Shown here piece after piece: positions 20,268 through 30,758 of a stretch of DNA of 64,000 nucleotides. The stretch covers positions 345,376,444 through 345,440,443 of the forward strand of contig OX336389.2 in NCBI GenBank assembly GCA_946902985.2, read 5' to 3'. The notes below the pieces were generated by a model. It had not been told where the DNA came from. It worked only from the letters and a program-made list of their open reading frames with translations, and did not search any database. Origin of the DNA: Meconema thalassinum. Its lineage: Eukaryota; Arthropoda; Insecta; Orthoptera; Tettigoniidae. How positions within the stretch are numbered: the first letter of the stretch is position 1; each line of letters opens with the position of its first letter. The position numbers were made by a program, and so were the translations under genes.

Positions 20268-20473
20268 ATGTACCTAATTGGTTAAATAGATAATCAAAAC
20301 ATTGTATTGAAAAGGACGGAAATTATTAATTAGTTTGTTAGTAATAGATTCAATACGGACCTAAAAATGGAGAATAATGCTCTAATTAATGTGTGCGTCG
20401 GTAGATAATTATTTCAACGAGTTGTGTCGATGATTTTTTCGTGTCGTGTGTTTTAAGTTTCTCTCGTCACGTT

Positions 20474-21188
20474 ATGGCGACAAAACCTCAGAAATGTTAT
20501 CTCTAAGTGTTCAAAGTAAGCTATAAAACTGAATTTCCATTCATTTTACAATCTAGTAGAGGAAACCATTTTGCTCTTTGTTCCGTGTGTCGTTGCGATA
20601 TAAATATTTCTCATGGTGGAAAAAACTGACATTGTAACTCACAGTAACACTCTAAAACACAAGGACAGTGCTAGTTGTTTACAGAAGAACAAAAAATTAG
20701 GTACGTTTTTTGTTCACGGGAATGAAGACAATGCTGCCATTCGAGCAGAATGTTTGTTCACGGCGTTCATCGTAGAACATAACCTCTCGTTATCATGTTC
20801 CGATGACGTGGGACAATTGTTTAGAAAAATGTTCCCGGATTCGGAAATTGCGAAGAAATATGCCTGTGGCAGGACAAAAACATCCGCCATTGTTCATGAA
20901 ATGGCTCGTGACACCGATTAAACAATTATTATTTTAAATGTGGACCTTTCGCGATCTCCACTGATGGTAGAAATGATAGAGATCCCCTTCCTGTGAAAAT
21001 TGATAGGATAACAATTGATATTTATTATTTAAACAAAAGCTGCGAGAGGAAAGATCATTTGAAGTTATATCAAGCTCTTAACCAAACTGGTGTTAAGAAA
21101 ATACTGAATCATGTGTGCACGCGTTGGTTGTCCTTGGGTAAATGCTTAGAAAGACTGATTTCATAGTGGAAGCCACTGCTCAGTTTTT
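20474..21188 (+). pseudogene. hAT transposase N-terminal half (BED finger)
   Basis: A start MATKPQKCYL at 20474 is followed by a stop, then in the same frame HFALCSVCRCDINISHGGK, the first half of a BED-type zinc finger. A one-base shift leads into the frame at 20613 with DIVTHSNTLKHKDSA, the finger's histidine half. Then come LFRKMFPDSEIAKKYACGRT and, after another shift, ISTDGRNDRDPLP and KILNHVCTRWLSLGKCLERL. The protein runs into TTTTT and is cut by the piggyBac at TTAA 21189. The C-terminal half resumes at 23661. It would bind and move hAT ends. Several shifts and stops make it dead. Confidence 0.75.
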
Positions 21189-21192
21189 TTAA

Positions 21193-23656
21193 CCTTTTCG
21201 CTGCTGAATTGTTACAGTGTTAGCACACCCTCTGTGCTGGATTCTTTTAGGCAACCACTTTCACACAGAAATTCACCAATTTGAACATAAAATACAAGTG
21301 GTAACTGAAAATAATTTAAAGTAATTTACTCACCAGTGTGTTCATAAAGTATTGGCCACGGTTGATGTTTGGGATCCAGGGTTCGATTCCACATGATTTG
21401 GTGAAATTTTGTCCAGTAGAAAAAAAATTAAAATTGTAATTTACACTGTAGACTATGCTCACTAAATGCACGCACTATATACATCCCATACACACACACT
21501 TCACAACAGAAACATTAAATTAAACACACGATATCACTAAATAAACACCCGAATCCAACATTACCTCAAAGCAGAAATATCTAAAATAATTCTAACACAT
21601 TATCCTATACCTAAACTTCGCGAAAAAAAAATAATAAAAGCCTTGCTTCAACTAAATAGGCTATACAATTTATCTATACTAATAATTGAACACTAAATAT
21701 GTGCAAAGATAAAGTTTACGCTTCTAAACATTCTAATAATTCCTGCGTGAGTGGTAGTCTTCAAAGCAAGGTACGACACAGAGTGCAACACCACATGGTT
21801 GACACATGTATCGGGACTCTTTCCTCTTCCTTTCCCTCCTGACAGTATTGCTACATACATGGCAGTGACGAGTTGGGTTAGATTTCTTATCAGTTGGCGG
21901 AACTAAGCAGGGAAAATGTCTTTCAGTTAGTCGAAGAACTGGATCCGTAGATGTCGCAGATGGTCTTCCAGGAGTTGATTTTCTGGGGTTGTGGTATCTC
22001 TCCAAAATCTGTCTTATAATTTGAAGCTGAAATTCTGCCAATGAAGGACGCTTACCTGATGATAGACAGTATAGGGCATATGAATTTAGAAGTGCTAAGT
22101 CCAAAATATGAAAGAATAATTTCTTGTACCACTTGATACTTTTACGCACGCTATGGAGTGAACTAAGGAGCATGTCTGCCTTATCGACAGACCCCATGTT
22201 CATGTTATATTCAATGAAGGCCTGAGGCTTCAAGATAGATGCTCCAGACTTGCGATCCTTTTTCCCAGTCACTTCAAATATATTTTTGTGCATGGTTGTA
22301 AGCACGAACACATCCCTCCTATCACGCCACTTGAGTGCCATCATTTTTGTGCTAGATTTCATTTCCAATTCCCCTCTTCCCAATTTAGTTCCCAGTGCAG
22401 GCATTCCTTTCCTGTTCTTTCGCACTGTTCCACATGCATTGGTGGCTCGGTCATGAAGCAAAGAAAACAGCTGTGGGCCAGTGTACCAGTTATCTACAAA
22501 TAAGCTATGGCCTTTATCTAAATAATCATGTAGAAGTGTTGTAACAACTGCACCAGAAATACCTAGTTTATAGGGGTCTGTAATTTCTGTTGATGAGCCA
22601 GTATAAGTGGTAAAATCTAAAATATAACCAGTTTTACAGTCACAGAGAACAAACAGTTTGATGCCGAAACGATGGCGCTTGGTTTTTATATACTGCTTGA
22701 AAGCAAGACGTCCCTTGAACAAAACTAGGCTTTCATCAACACACAAGTTAGCAAATGGGGTGAGATAGGTTTTGAATGTTTTCCTGAAGTGGTCAATAAT
22801 GAATCGAATTTTGTTCAGACTGTCAGTTTTGTTTGGGTTTTCATTGTCGGTGAAGTGGAGCATACTGAGTAAAATTTGATATCTATCACGAGACATAACT
22901 TGCTGAAAAATTGGGGCATACAGAAGGGGATCACTGGACCAATGTTCCTGAATAGACAGATGTTTATTTCGAACCATCAACAGCGTCACTGCTATTAGCA
23001 CAAAAATCTCCTTATAATTGGTATCAACCCATTTCCTGAGCCTGGAATGTTGACTGGGTGGCTTAGCGTCAACAGTCTGTTTATGAAACTTGTTTGTTTC
23101 GTCCGCTACCTTTGTCAACACCTCTTCATTGACAAATAACTCGAAATAATCTATTTCGTGGGATTCAGGGGTCAAATTAGTATTTGACATACCTGGGTTT
23201 GGCGCGAACTCGTCCTCGGACCACGTGGGTAGGCCTAGGTCAGGTTCATTTCTTCCCCTCTCTATCGGAATATCTTCAACACTATCACTATCACTGTCGC
23301 TTCCAAACAGTTCCCTAATATCCCCATCGTCACTTCCGACACTATCTAAATCCACATCAGACTCAATCTCCTCTAAAAGCGTGAGAATTTGCTCCGGACG
23401 CATATTGCGCGCGCTAGATGCAGCCATTTCTCATACACGATGATTTTAACTGTGACAAAAGAACAACATTTTTCCCGCAACGTTACAAGTGTGTATTTAA
23501 GGAACTAAGTGGTTGAAAATGTAGCTAACAGATGGCGTAAGAATACACGACATTTACAAAGCAGATCGAGTATACTCGATCGCAGCACTGATGGCACAAA
23601 GCACTGATGGACCGCTTGAGGCAGATCGAGTATACTCGACCGCAGCAGTGAAGCGG
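21193..23656 (-). mobile_element. Complete piggyBac transposon
   Basis: TTAA flanks both ends (21189-21192 and 23657-23660). The ends are CCTTTTCGCTGCTGAA and, complemented, CCGCTTCACTGCTGCG. At 2464 bp it is close to the length of the founding piggyBac. Near the coding right end, CAGATCGAGTATACTCGA-like palindromes occur twice (about 23563 and 23622), candidate subterminal binding repeats. The transposase gene on the minus strand is intact. It splits the hAT gene. Confidence 0.92.
21733..23427 (-). CDS. piggyBac transposase, intact
   Basis: A 564-residue frame without interruption. It opens with an acidic N-terminus rich in Asp/Ser (residues 22-60). The transposase domain begins near residue 93 (YFELFVNEEVLTKVADETN). 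The three catalytic aspartates expected of the family can be placed at D231 (CVDESLVLFKGR), D312 (FVDNWYTGPQLF) and D415 (NMGSVDKADMLL). The C-terminus (522-560) has the pattern CxxC...CxxC...C...C..YH, the cysteine-rich domain that recognises transposon ends. The enzyme excises DNA at TTAA and reinserts it without footprint. An ATG at 23427 fits the family start. Length and motifs are like PGBD4-type relatives. Both ends are present, so the element may still be able to move; expression is not shown. Confidence 0.93.
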   Translation of the reverse strand: MAASSARNMRPEQILTLLEEIESDVDLDSVGSDDGDIRELFGSDSDSDSVEDIPIERGRNEPDLGLPTWSEDEFAPNPGMSNTNLTPESHEIDYFELFVNEEVLTKVADETNKFHKQTVDAKPPSQHSRLRKWVDTNYKEIFVLIAVTLLMVRNKHLSIQEHWSSDPLLYAPIFQQVMSRDRYQILLSMLHFTDNENPNKTDSLNKIRFIIDHFRKTFKTYLTPFANLCVDESLVLFKGRLAFKQYIKTKRHRFGIKLFVLCDCKTGYILDFTTYTGSSTEITDPYKLGISGAVVTTLLHDYLDKGHSLFVDNWYTGPQLFSLLHDRATNACGTVRKNRKGMPALGTKLGRGELEMKSSTKMMALKWRDRRDVFVLTTMHKNIFEVTGKKDRKSGASILKPQAFIEYNMNMGSVDKADMLLSSLHSVRKSIKWYKKLFFHILDLALLNSYALYCLSSGKRPSLAEFQLQIIRQILERYHNPRKSTPGRPSATSTDPVLRLTERHFPCLVPPTDKKSNPTRHCHVCSNTVRRERKRKESRYMCQPCGVALCVVPCFEDYHSRRNY

Positions 23657-23660
23657 TTAA

Positions 23661-24795
23661 GGATGAGGTGAACCAGTCCACTGGCACAAATGCATCTCTC
23701 AAGTATTTCCCAATTCCCAAAGTAAAGGCACATGAAGATAAGCCTGCAGAAGTGGAATTTGGTTTTAGTGTGAACAACAGAATACAAGATCAAGCATGTG
23801 TTATCATTGGCAAAAGGAAGTTGGAGAGCAGTTCTTCTTCTCTGTCTGTAAGGAAAAAAGTGACGGAACCAAGTCAAACTGTTGGTATATCAAAACGAGA
23901 GACTATTTATTTTTCTGTCATCTAAGTTAATTGAGGCATTTTGCTTGTTTCTGGCATTTACCATCCCTACATGAGAAAAATATAACAAAGTCCTTCAATC
24001 ACAAGCACCTTACATCCATGTCCAAAGATCCATACTGATTAATTTGCTGCCTGAAATTCTCTGTAGGTTTGTTAAGCCAGTGGCCATAAAGAAATATTGC
24101 ACAATTTTAGAAGTGGTCTATCACACGAGAGAATCAGAAAGCTGATGATGATTTGGTAATTGGTTCAACAACATCTAGTTGTGGAAAATCTGGCTCCTAA
24201 GGAGAAGAAGGTCTTTTATTTGCACGTCAGGAACTACTTCACTGCAGCCTCTGATTATATTATTCATAAATTTAATTTGGACAGTGAGTTTTCTGTTAAT
24301 GCTCAAGTGGCACAGATAAGGTCTTTGTCTACTGCTTACTTTAGTGCCGTGAAGTATTACATCTCTAAGTTTCCAATTATGTTGCCAAAAAAAGTCTGTG
24401 AAGATGAGCACCAAGCAATGGATACATTACAATGCCAGTCTTGTGCTCTCCAAATGGAGGATTAGCCATCTTCTATTGTGGAAGGAAAAAGAGCAGATTG
24501 TTCTTGGTCTGCAATAGGGGATATACGAGGTGGAGATGGGTGTCTAAAATATGACAGACTAGCTAGAGTAATGCTGTCAATATTAACAATCCCACACAGC
24601 AACGTTGAATGTGAGAGATTGTTTAGCCAGGTGAAGAAGACAAGGACACAATTCCGATCATCTCTGAATGACGAAAGCCTCAACAAACTGTTGGTGGTTA
24701 AATCAAGCCTAAGTGGAAATTGCTACGAGCAACAGTATGACGGGACATTTTTGAAGAGAGCAAAGTCGGCTACAGGGTCTGCATTAAATCAGTAA
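23661..24795 (+). pseudogene. hAT transposase C-terminal half
   Basis: Directly after the TTAA the frame reads KDEVNQSTGTNASLKYF and RKLESSSSSLSVRKK. After a gap with many stops come LAPKEKKVFYLHVRNYF, AQIRSLSTAYFSAVKYY and finally KYDRLARVMLSILTIPHSNV, ECERLFSQVKKTRTQFRSSL. The last part is the hAT C-terminal dimerisation domain, with its conserved ERLFS core. The break at 21188/23661 is exactly the piggyBac target. The protein is dead through frameshifts. Confidence 0.75.
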
Positions 24796-24837
24796 GCAGT
24801 CTCAAGATTACCATCCACATGAATATAATAATTCAAA

Positions 24838-25148
24838 ATAATTTAATAACCCCTGGCACTACAGCCCGTGAGGGCCTAGGCCTACCAAGCGACCGCTGCC
24901 CAGCCATTTGGCCTGCAGATATTGGGGTGACGCGTGATCAGGGCATCGGTTCCCCTCGGCCGTTAATCTTGGTTTTCGTGATCAGGGCGCTGCCTCACTG
25001 TCAGACAGCTACTCAATTGTCCTCACGAGGCTGAGTGCACCCCGTTCCAACCCTCACGTCAGTTTCTAAAATCCCTGACGGAGCCGGGAATCGAACCCGG
25101 GGCCTCCAGGTGAGAGGCAGGCGCGCTACCCCAACACCACGGGGCCGG
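24838..25148 (-). repeat. tRNA-derived SINE
   Basis: Read on the minus strand it starts GGCCCCGTGGTGTTGGGG (box A region) and has box B GGGTTCGATTCCCGG. It continues with the SINE-body phrase GGGTGCACTCAGCCTCGTGA and ends in CACGGGCTGTAGTGCCAGGG. It is well preserved compared with the copies at 940 and 1335. RNA polymerase III would transcribe it from the internal boxes. Confidence 0.85.
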
Positions 25149-25492
25149 CATCCACATGCATATACATCACTTAATCATAATTAGGTAAGTTGTCCATGGT
25201 AATTAACTTAAGTCTGACAAAATGTGAATATGTGGTAGCGAATGCGAAGTGTAATCCATCAGAATGATTGTATGCATTTTCTTTAAACACACAATTATGT
25301 TATCTTACGTTTAAATGTTGACCATACGTACTACTCGATGATTGATGATTGTTTACATTTTATGCTGAATTCATACTTTGCCAATAAAGACACGCAGGTC
25401 TTTTGTGTACCCTCTTTCGCCCACGCCACATGATGAAATCTATAATTTTAAAAAATCTTCCTATTTTTGACTTCTGAAGGTTGGCAGGTATG

Positions 25493-26880
25493 CATATATA
25501 TATTCCAACTTATCCTGAGAATTCCGCAGAAAGAGACGATTCCTGTAGAGTGGAAAGAATCTCTCATAGTGCCCCTGGATAAGAAGGGAGACCAGGAAGA
25601 TATTCAAAATTACCGTGAAATATCTCTTGTTAATACATCCTATAAAATGTTATCCTTTGTTATATTAAATCGCTTGAAACCATATGCAGAGAACATCATT
25701 GGGATTATCAAAATGGCTTTCGTAGTAATAGGTCCACTACTGACAACGTATTTGCAATCAAAATGATAGGTGAGAAAGTGTGGGAATATAATCAATTTGT
25801 TAATTGTTTATTTGTTTACTGATTTTCTCAAAGCATATGATTCAATTCATAGAGAGAGCCTGTGGAATGTCATGACAGAGTTTGGCTTCCCTCTTAAACT
25901 TATTAACCTTTGTAGATTGTGTTTGGATGACAATATAAGTAAAATTCTCCTGGATGGGAAAAGATCTGATCCTTTCCCAAAGAGAACCCTCTTCTCTTCA
26001 ACATTGCTCTCGAAAAAGTTATCAAATCACTAAAATAGTTCCGGCTGGCATGCATCTCGGACAGTGTCATAAAGTGCTTGCCTACGCAGATGATATCGTA
26101 CTCATAGGAAGAAATGAGATTGAGATCAGGAAATTGTTTGATGAACTTGAGGAGATACCTTTAAAATTAGGCCTTAGAGTTAATGACCAAAAAACTCAGT
26201 TCATGGTAATGAAGAGGAATATTGACGTGCTTGGGAATCTGTTACTTCTTATTGGCAAGCATAGTTTTGAGCGGGTTGAACATTTCAAATTCGTAGGAGT
26301 CATGATTGATGAACAGAATCATAAATTGGAAATTAAAGTTAGAATACAGAATGCTAACAAAGTGTACTACTTTCTGCAGTTTTTATTGGGACCCAAATTT
26401 TTGACGGGAACTACAAAACAGAAAAATACAATACTATCATTAGGCCATTTCTAACTTATCGGGCAGAATCATGGAGTTTAACAAAACACGAAGAACACCT
26501 GTTGCAGGTTTTTTAACTCACAGGAAAATGTTTGGACCATTTTTTGACTCCACATCTCAAAGCTGGAAAAAAAGATCAAATATACACTCACTATCACAGC
26601 AAGCACCAATACTCATCATTAACTCCGGAAGACTTCAATGGGCTGGTCATTTACTAAGGAATAGGACGATAGGATTATTCTACAAATCTTTAAAGAAGAA
26701 CCAAGAGGAAAAAGGCCAGTAGGAACACCACGAAGTTCCTGAAAAATGAAATCTCCAAACTTTGTAGACATTTGAATGTAGACAACTGGCAAGAACTGCC
26801 CCAAAACAGAGTTGTGTGGAGGCATTTTGTGAGATCGGCACGGGATCTTCGTGTCCCATAGAAGCCTTCTGAGTGAGTGA
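25493..26880 (+). pseudogene. LINE B reverse transcriptase, remainder
   Basis: The plus strand reads YIFQLILRIPQKETIPVEWK, ESLIVPLDKKGDQEDIQNYR, EISLVNTSYKML, then in other frames FLKAYDSIHRESLWNVM, the catalytic AYADDIVLIGRNE, VEHFKFVGVMIDE and LQWAGHLLRN. These cover motifs 1 to 7 and the C-terminal end of a non-LTR reverse transcriptase. It joins the piece at 19150-19244 across the hAT element. There are at least three frameshifts. The element ends at about 26880 in GTGAGTGAGTAG plus a T run. Clade not resolved, perhaps RTE-like. Confidence 0.75.
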
Positions 26881-27625
26881 GTAGTTTTTTTTTATATTTT
26901 TAATGCTAGTCAAGAATGATGCCTTTATCTGCTCACTTCACTTCCTATCGAATCCACCCTCCACCCCCACCTCCATTCTTTTTAAGACTTATGTTCAAGG
27001 ATATATATTTTCATTGTTTTGCAAAATGTTAGGCTTCCTTTCCCATTAAATATCTTATATTGTTAAGAGTAGATTTAAGAATGTTAACATCCAGTATTGG
27101 AATCTGCCTTTTCTATACATAGATTCTCTGTGAAGGTCACAAAACGCTATTTAGAGTGAGCATTGCTTTTATTTAAAGATTAAAAACCATATTCCAGTGC
27201 CATTACATGCATGTGGCAGCATTACAAATCACTGAAAGAATGAATGGCAGATACCCAAGTTATTATATTTTTTATCTTCATTTCATCAATTACTTTCTAG
27301 GAAAGAAGTCTTTACTTGTAGTAGATAGCAATTTCCTTGATGTAATTGTAAGTTATTCCACCAGTATCATAGAGAACTCGTATAAGTTTTATAAAGTGAT
27401 ATTTTAAATGAGCCTTCAGAAACTTTTAGTTAAAAATAATTCATTTCAAACATTGCCAACTCGTGATTGCTTCTAATGAAGGATACTTCAGTATAATACA
27501 GCCCAAGTTGGTAGGTTACCTCCTGACTTTTCAGTTACTGTTACATGAAAAATAAAGACATAGTGAAGTCATTCACTGAGTTGAAGTGGGAACTACAGTA
27601 TGGGGCTAATGCAGATTAGTTCAAA
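26881..27625. other. No gene seen
   Basis: A+T-rich sequence without recognisable motifs. Confidence 0.4.
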
Positions 27626-27627
27626 CT

Positions 27628-27862
27628 TTTAATAATAATAATGTTATAGGTTTTACGTCCCTTTTAACAACTGCGGCTTTTAGAGACGCCGGGGTGCTGG
27701 AATTTCGCCCTGTAATGGCATCTTGAACATGCCAGTAAATCTACAGACACGGCTCCATCACATTTGTGCACCCTCAAATGCCAACTGGCTGCGCCAGGAT
27801 TAATCCATCAACCTTGGGCCCAGCGAGAACGTTACTGCTGAGCCATGCAGCCAGTTCAGTTC
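27628..27862 (-). repeat. tRNA-derived SINE with ATT tail
   Basis: On the minus strand the head has box A-like TGGCTGCATGGCTCAGCAG, then a damaged box B. The body has TGCACAAATGTGATGGAGCC and TTTACTGGCATGTTC, and it ends in GGGACGTAAAACCTATAACA before (ATT)n. I recognise the body as a common insect SINE type (tail phrase ACGTAAA..CATTATTATT). Confidence 0.75.
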
Positions 27863-28943
27863 AAACTTGTGACTGTTTGTCAGTCCTACAGAGTATCATT
27901 TTTTACCAGTAAATACAGTACTTGGATCACTTGTATACTGACCACCGCATCGTGCACATTATCGTGTTGACTGACTGAAAGCCCACCCTCACTGGTGTAG
28001 CCTATGTTGTAACCCAGTGGATGAGCAGAACTTTGATATCTCCAGCAGTGTGTCTGTTAACTGAATCTGAACTTAACCTTGCTTATATCTATAAAGTCAT
28101 GGGGAATGATATGTCAGAATGAACCAAATACACATTAAATATTTATCAGTTTTAAGCTTCCATTTTTTTTCTTCAAATACGAAATTAACAGTAGCGGCAG
28201 GTAATGGCATGTCTCGCATCCATATGTTACCTTGCTGACATGTGATGTGATTTTCTAGTGATAGTCTGAGTTGATTGGTGCACAGACATTTTGGCAGAGA
28301 AATTAAATTTACTTACAGATAAACACAACTCGCACATCGATTTCGTGGCTGAATTCAAATTGGCAGTAGAGTGTGAGCTCAGTTGCAAGACCGACACATG
28401 AACCTGTATATCACATGTATCCTACCTCATATGTCATGTGAAGAGAAGAATGAAGTACTTACTAACGTTGGAAGCTAAAGTAATAAATCAGTGTTAACAC
28501 ATCCTTAGTTTAGAACAAACAAGTGAAGTTTGGATGAAACAGCAATAATAAAATTGTTCTACTCCTGGCCAGAGACAGAATTATTTAAGAAGCATGCTTG
28601 TGACTCATTTGACACACATGCATTAGAAGTGTTGCATGACATATCCATATCTGCAAATTTTCCTTCTTACCTCGCCTTGTTCTCAAGAATAGCGGAGCCA
28701 CTAGCCTCTTGTTACACCTGCCCTTGCTATGTCAAGAGATGGATAGTTTGCACAGTTGTCTTACTGCCCAGAGTTAAGGCTTCCTGCTTACTTATGAATT
28801 TTCATGTCATTCCCTCCTGTAGTTCTGACACCAAACCATAACAAACTGACAAAAATCAAACTGAGGGTACATGTGGTCATTTTAAACCTCACCTGGGATA
28901 AATACAAAGCTTTAGCTGAAAATGCAAAACGTTCAGACCAAAC

Positions 28944-28945
<2 letters not shown>
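27863..28945. other. No supported gene
   Basis: An open frame at 28530-28841 contains ISISANFPSYLALFSRIAEP, which has a vague likeness to the hAT dimerisation region, but it is too weak to call. The rest is A+T-rich. Confidence 0.3.

Positions 28946-28946
<1 letters not shown>

Positions 28947-28997
<51 letters not shown>
28947..28997. repeat. (TAT)n microsatellite
   Basis: An almost pure trinucleotide run. It directly precedes the SINE at 29000, whose own tail is (ATT)n, so it may be the tail of an older element into which the SINE inserted. Confidence 0.9.
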
Positions 28998-28998
<1 letters not shown>

Positions 28999-28999
28999 T

Positions 29000-29273
29000 G
29001 ACAGCGCTAGGCCATTGAACCAAGCTATCTGCATCCTCGGTAGATTTCGGTTTGAATCCCACCATCAGCCATTCTTGAGGTGTTTTACTGTGGTTTCCCT
29101 GTTTTGACTCAAAGCAAATATCAAGATGGTACCTTTCCTAGGTCACAGCCACTTCCTTCCAACTCCTTGCCCAGTTTCCTTTGCCTTCATCTCTCATTGA
29201 CACCTCTCATGAGGTTGGCATCAGGAAGGGCATGCGGTAACACCCCGTTGAAACTGAAATAATTAGGGGTAGT
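29000..29273 (+). repeat. tRNA-derived SINE
   Basis: The head has CAGCGCTAGGCCATTGAACC and box B GGTTTGAATCCCACC. The body has CTGTGGTTTCCCTG and ATGGTACCTTTCCTAGGTCA, shared in outline with the repeat at 940-1150. It ends at an (ATT)n tail. Confidence 0.75.
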
Positions 29274-29277
29274 CTAC

Positions 29278-29325
<48 letters not shown>

Positions 29326-29326
29326 A
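29274..29326 (+). repeat. (ATT)n tail microsatellite
   Basis: Pure ATT units follow the SINE end. This is the SINE's 3' tail. Confidence 0.85.
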
Positions 29327-30746
29327 TCTCGAAGATTTGCACATGCAACACCTGCTGCCACACATACATCTCATTGTCTCTCAGCTATAAATCGGAATCT
29401 GAAGAGAAGGTGATAAAAACTTATAAAACACATTGGTGACAGAGTAAACAGATGATGTTTTACACCTTGTGCTAAATCTGCACTGGGCATTTCATGAAGT
29501 GTTCAATTTTATTGGACAGGTGCTGTAACTTTCATCCAGTTGTGGACAAAAACTCTGTTTGCTCCTCATAAAATGATCTAAGATACTGGTCACATGATGA
29601 AAATTTTACACCCTCAAGAGACATGTAGGCTCTTTGTGAAGTTAATACACTCATAAATATATTTAAACCTATTCCAAATGTTATGGAATGCTACTCTCAT
29701 ATTACCTCGCTCAATATATTACTATTAAAATTTAAACAGTATTGTAGATTAAATGACAACTTACTACTGTTTCAGGTGACTTGAAGTGCATATGGTGAGC
29801 TCCTGTGGTCATTTGCATAAATTTTGCTGCACCCAGGGAAACTTTGACCAAGTGCAGCCCGCATAAATGGTTTGTTGAAAGGTGCCAGTCCACATTTACT
29901 TCAAGAGAAAGATTAAAACTTAACTGCTAGGACTTATTGTTATATTAAATCTCCCCCCCCCCCCCCCACTCAGAGTGACTTCCCTTCAAAAACCAGTGAT
30001 TTATTTGTAAATATTCATCATAATTTTGATATGTAAATGTGTAAATATTTATAATATATATACATACATATAAATATATATATAAAGATGTGTTATTGTC
30101 TGTTGTAATATATGAAGAAGCCAAGTGACTTTCATGATATGATGCTTAAAACAACCGGATAGACAGGGTGGTTGTAGCTCCATTTTTTCTTCTTCTTCTT
30201 TTATAATGGAATACTTCATACCCTGTTAATCATGAATATCACTTGATTCCCAACTGTACAAATGATTAGCAATATTCAATCGCCTGATACAAGATGTAAT
30301 TAAGCATTTTTTCCCCAGCTTGGCAACTTCTAAAATGAAAATGTTACCAAATTCGATCCCAGTATTGTTAAATGAAATATATATACTTGGCCTAGCCAAG
30401 AGCAACAATCTGTTTTCTTTAATTTACTCCTACCTACACGTTCCATCCCCAGAAAATTGAGGTAATATTCCTAGTCACAACATCCTCTACACCATTACAA
30501 TTCCTTTCGCAGATTTTTGAAGATTCTGGTGGTCTATAGTAAAGTCCAATTTACCTGATGTTTTGAGGGTAGTAGTAACACGAACTTGTCACGACTCCAC
30601 AGCCAGTGTTCTCACAGTGCTTGTAATTGTGAGACCTCTATCTTTCCTTTCAAAGAAAGAGCTATGTAAATAATGTATTTGTAAAATTAATAAAACATTT
30701 ATTAAAAGTGGCAAGAGATAGGTTAGCTGGTTTATTTTTTAACTGT
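29327..30746. other. No gene seen; simple repeats
   Basis: A run of about 19 C bases lies at about 29949-29967 and TA/TACATA-rich simple sequence at 30053-30085. No protein or RNA gene was recognised. Confidence 0.45.
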
Positions 30747-30758
30747 ACTTGAATTGTA

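Larger units (their letters stand above)
19735..20341. mobile_element. Foldback element with about 150-bp inverted arms
   Basis: The left arm (19735 to about 19885) and right arm (about 20190-20341) are reverse complements over about 150 bp, with one 5-base insertion near the tips. The loop of about 300 bp has no ORF. Each arm holds a CTGAAGA...GAAAC hairpin motif facing outward from the loop. The target duplication was not resolved. It lies in the 5' leader of the hAT element. Confidence 0.8.
19245..25492 (+). mobile_element. hAT transposon, carrying three later insertions
   Basis: The left end CAGACCTGCCAGCCCTT and the complement of the right end CATACCTGCCAACCTT form an imperfect inverted repeat. 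The eight flanking bases are TACATATA on the left and CATATATA on the right, an imperfect 8-bp duplication. The element sits in LINE B. It encodes a decayed BED-finger transposase and is itself interrupted by a foldback element, a piggyBac and a SINE. Confidence 0.8.

Noticed and set aside
28530..28841. 103-residue ORF with weak hAT dimerisation likeness
   Set aside because: The similarity is limited to a few hydrophobic residues and lacks the conserved ERxFS core.
28947..29326. Possible CRISPR-like or satellite array
   Set aside because: The repeats are plain TAT/ATT microsatellites around a SINE, without spacers.
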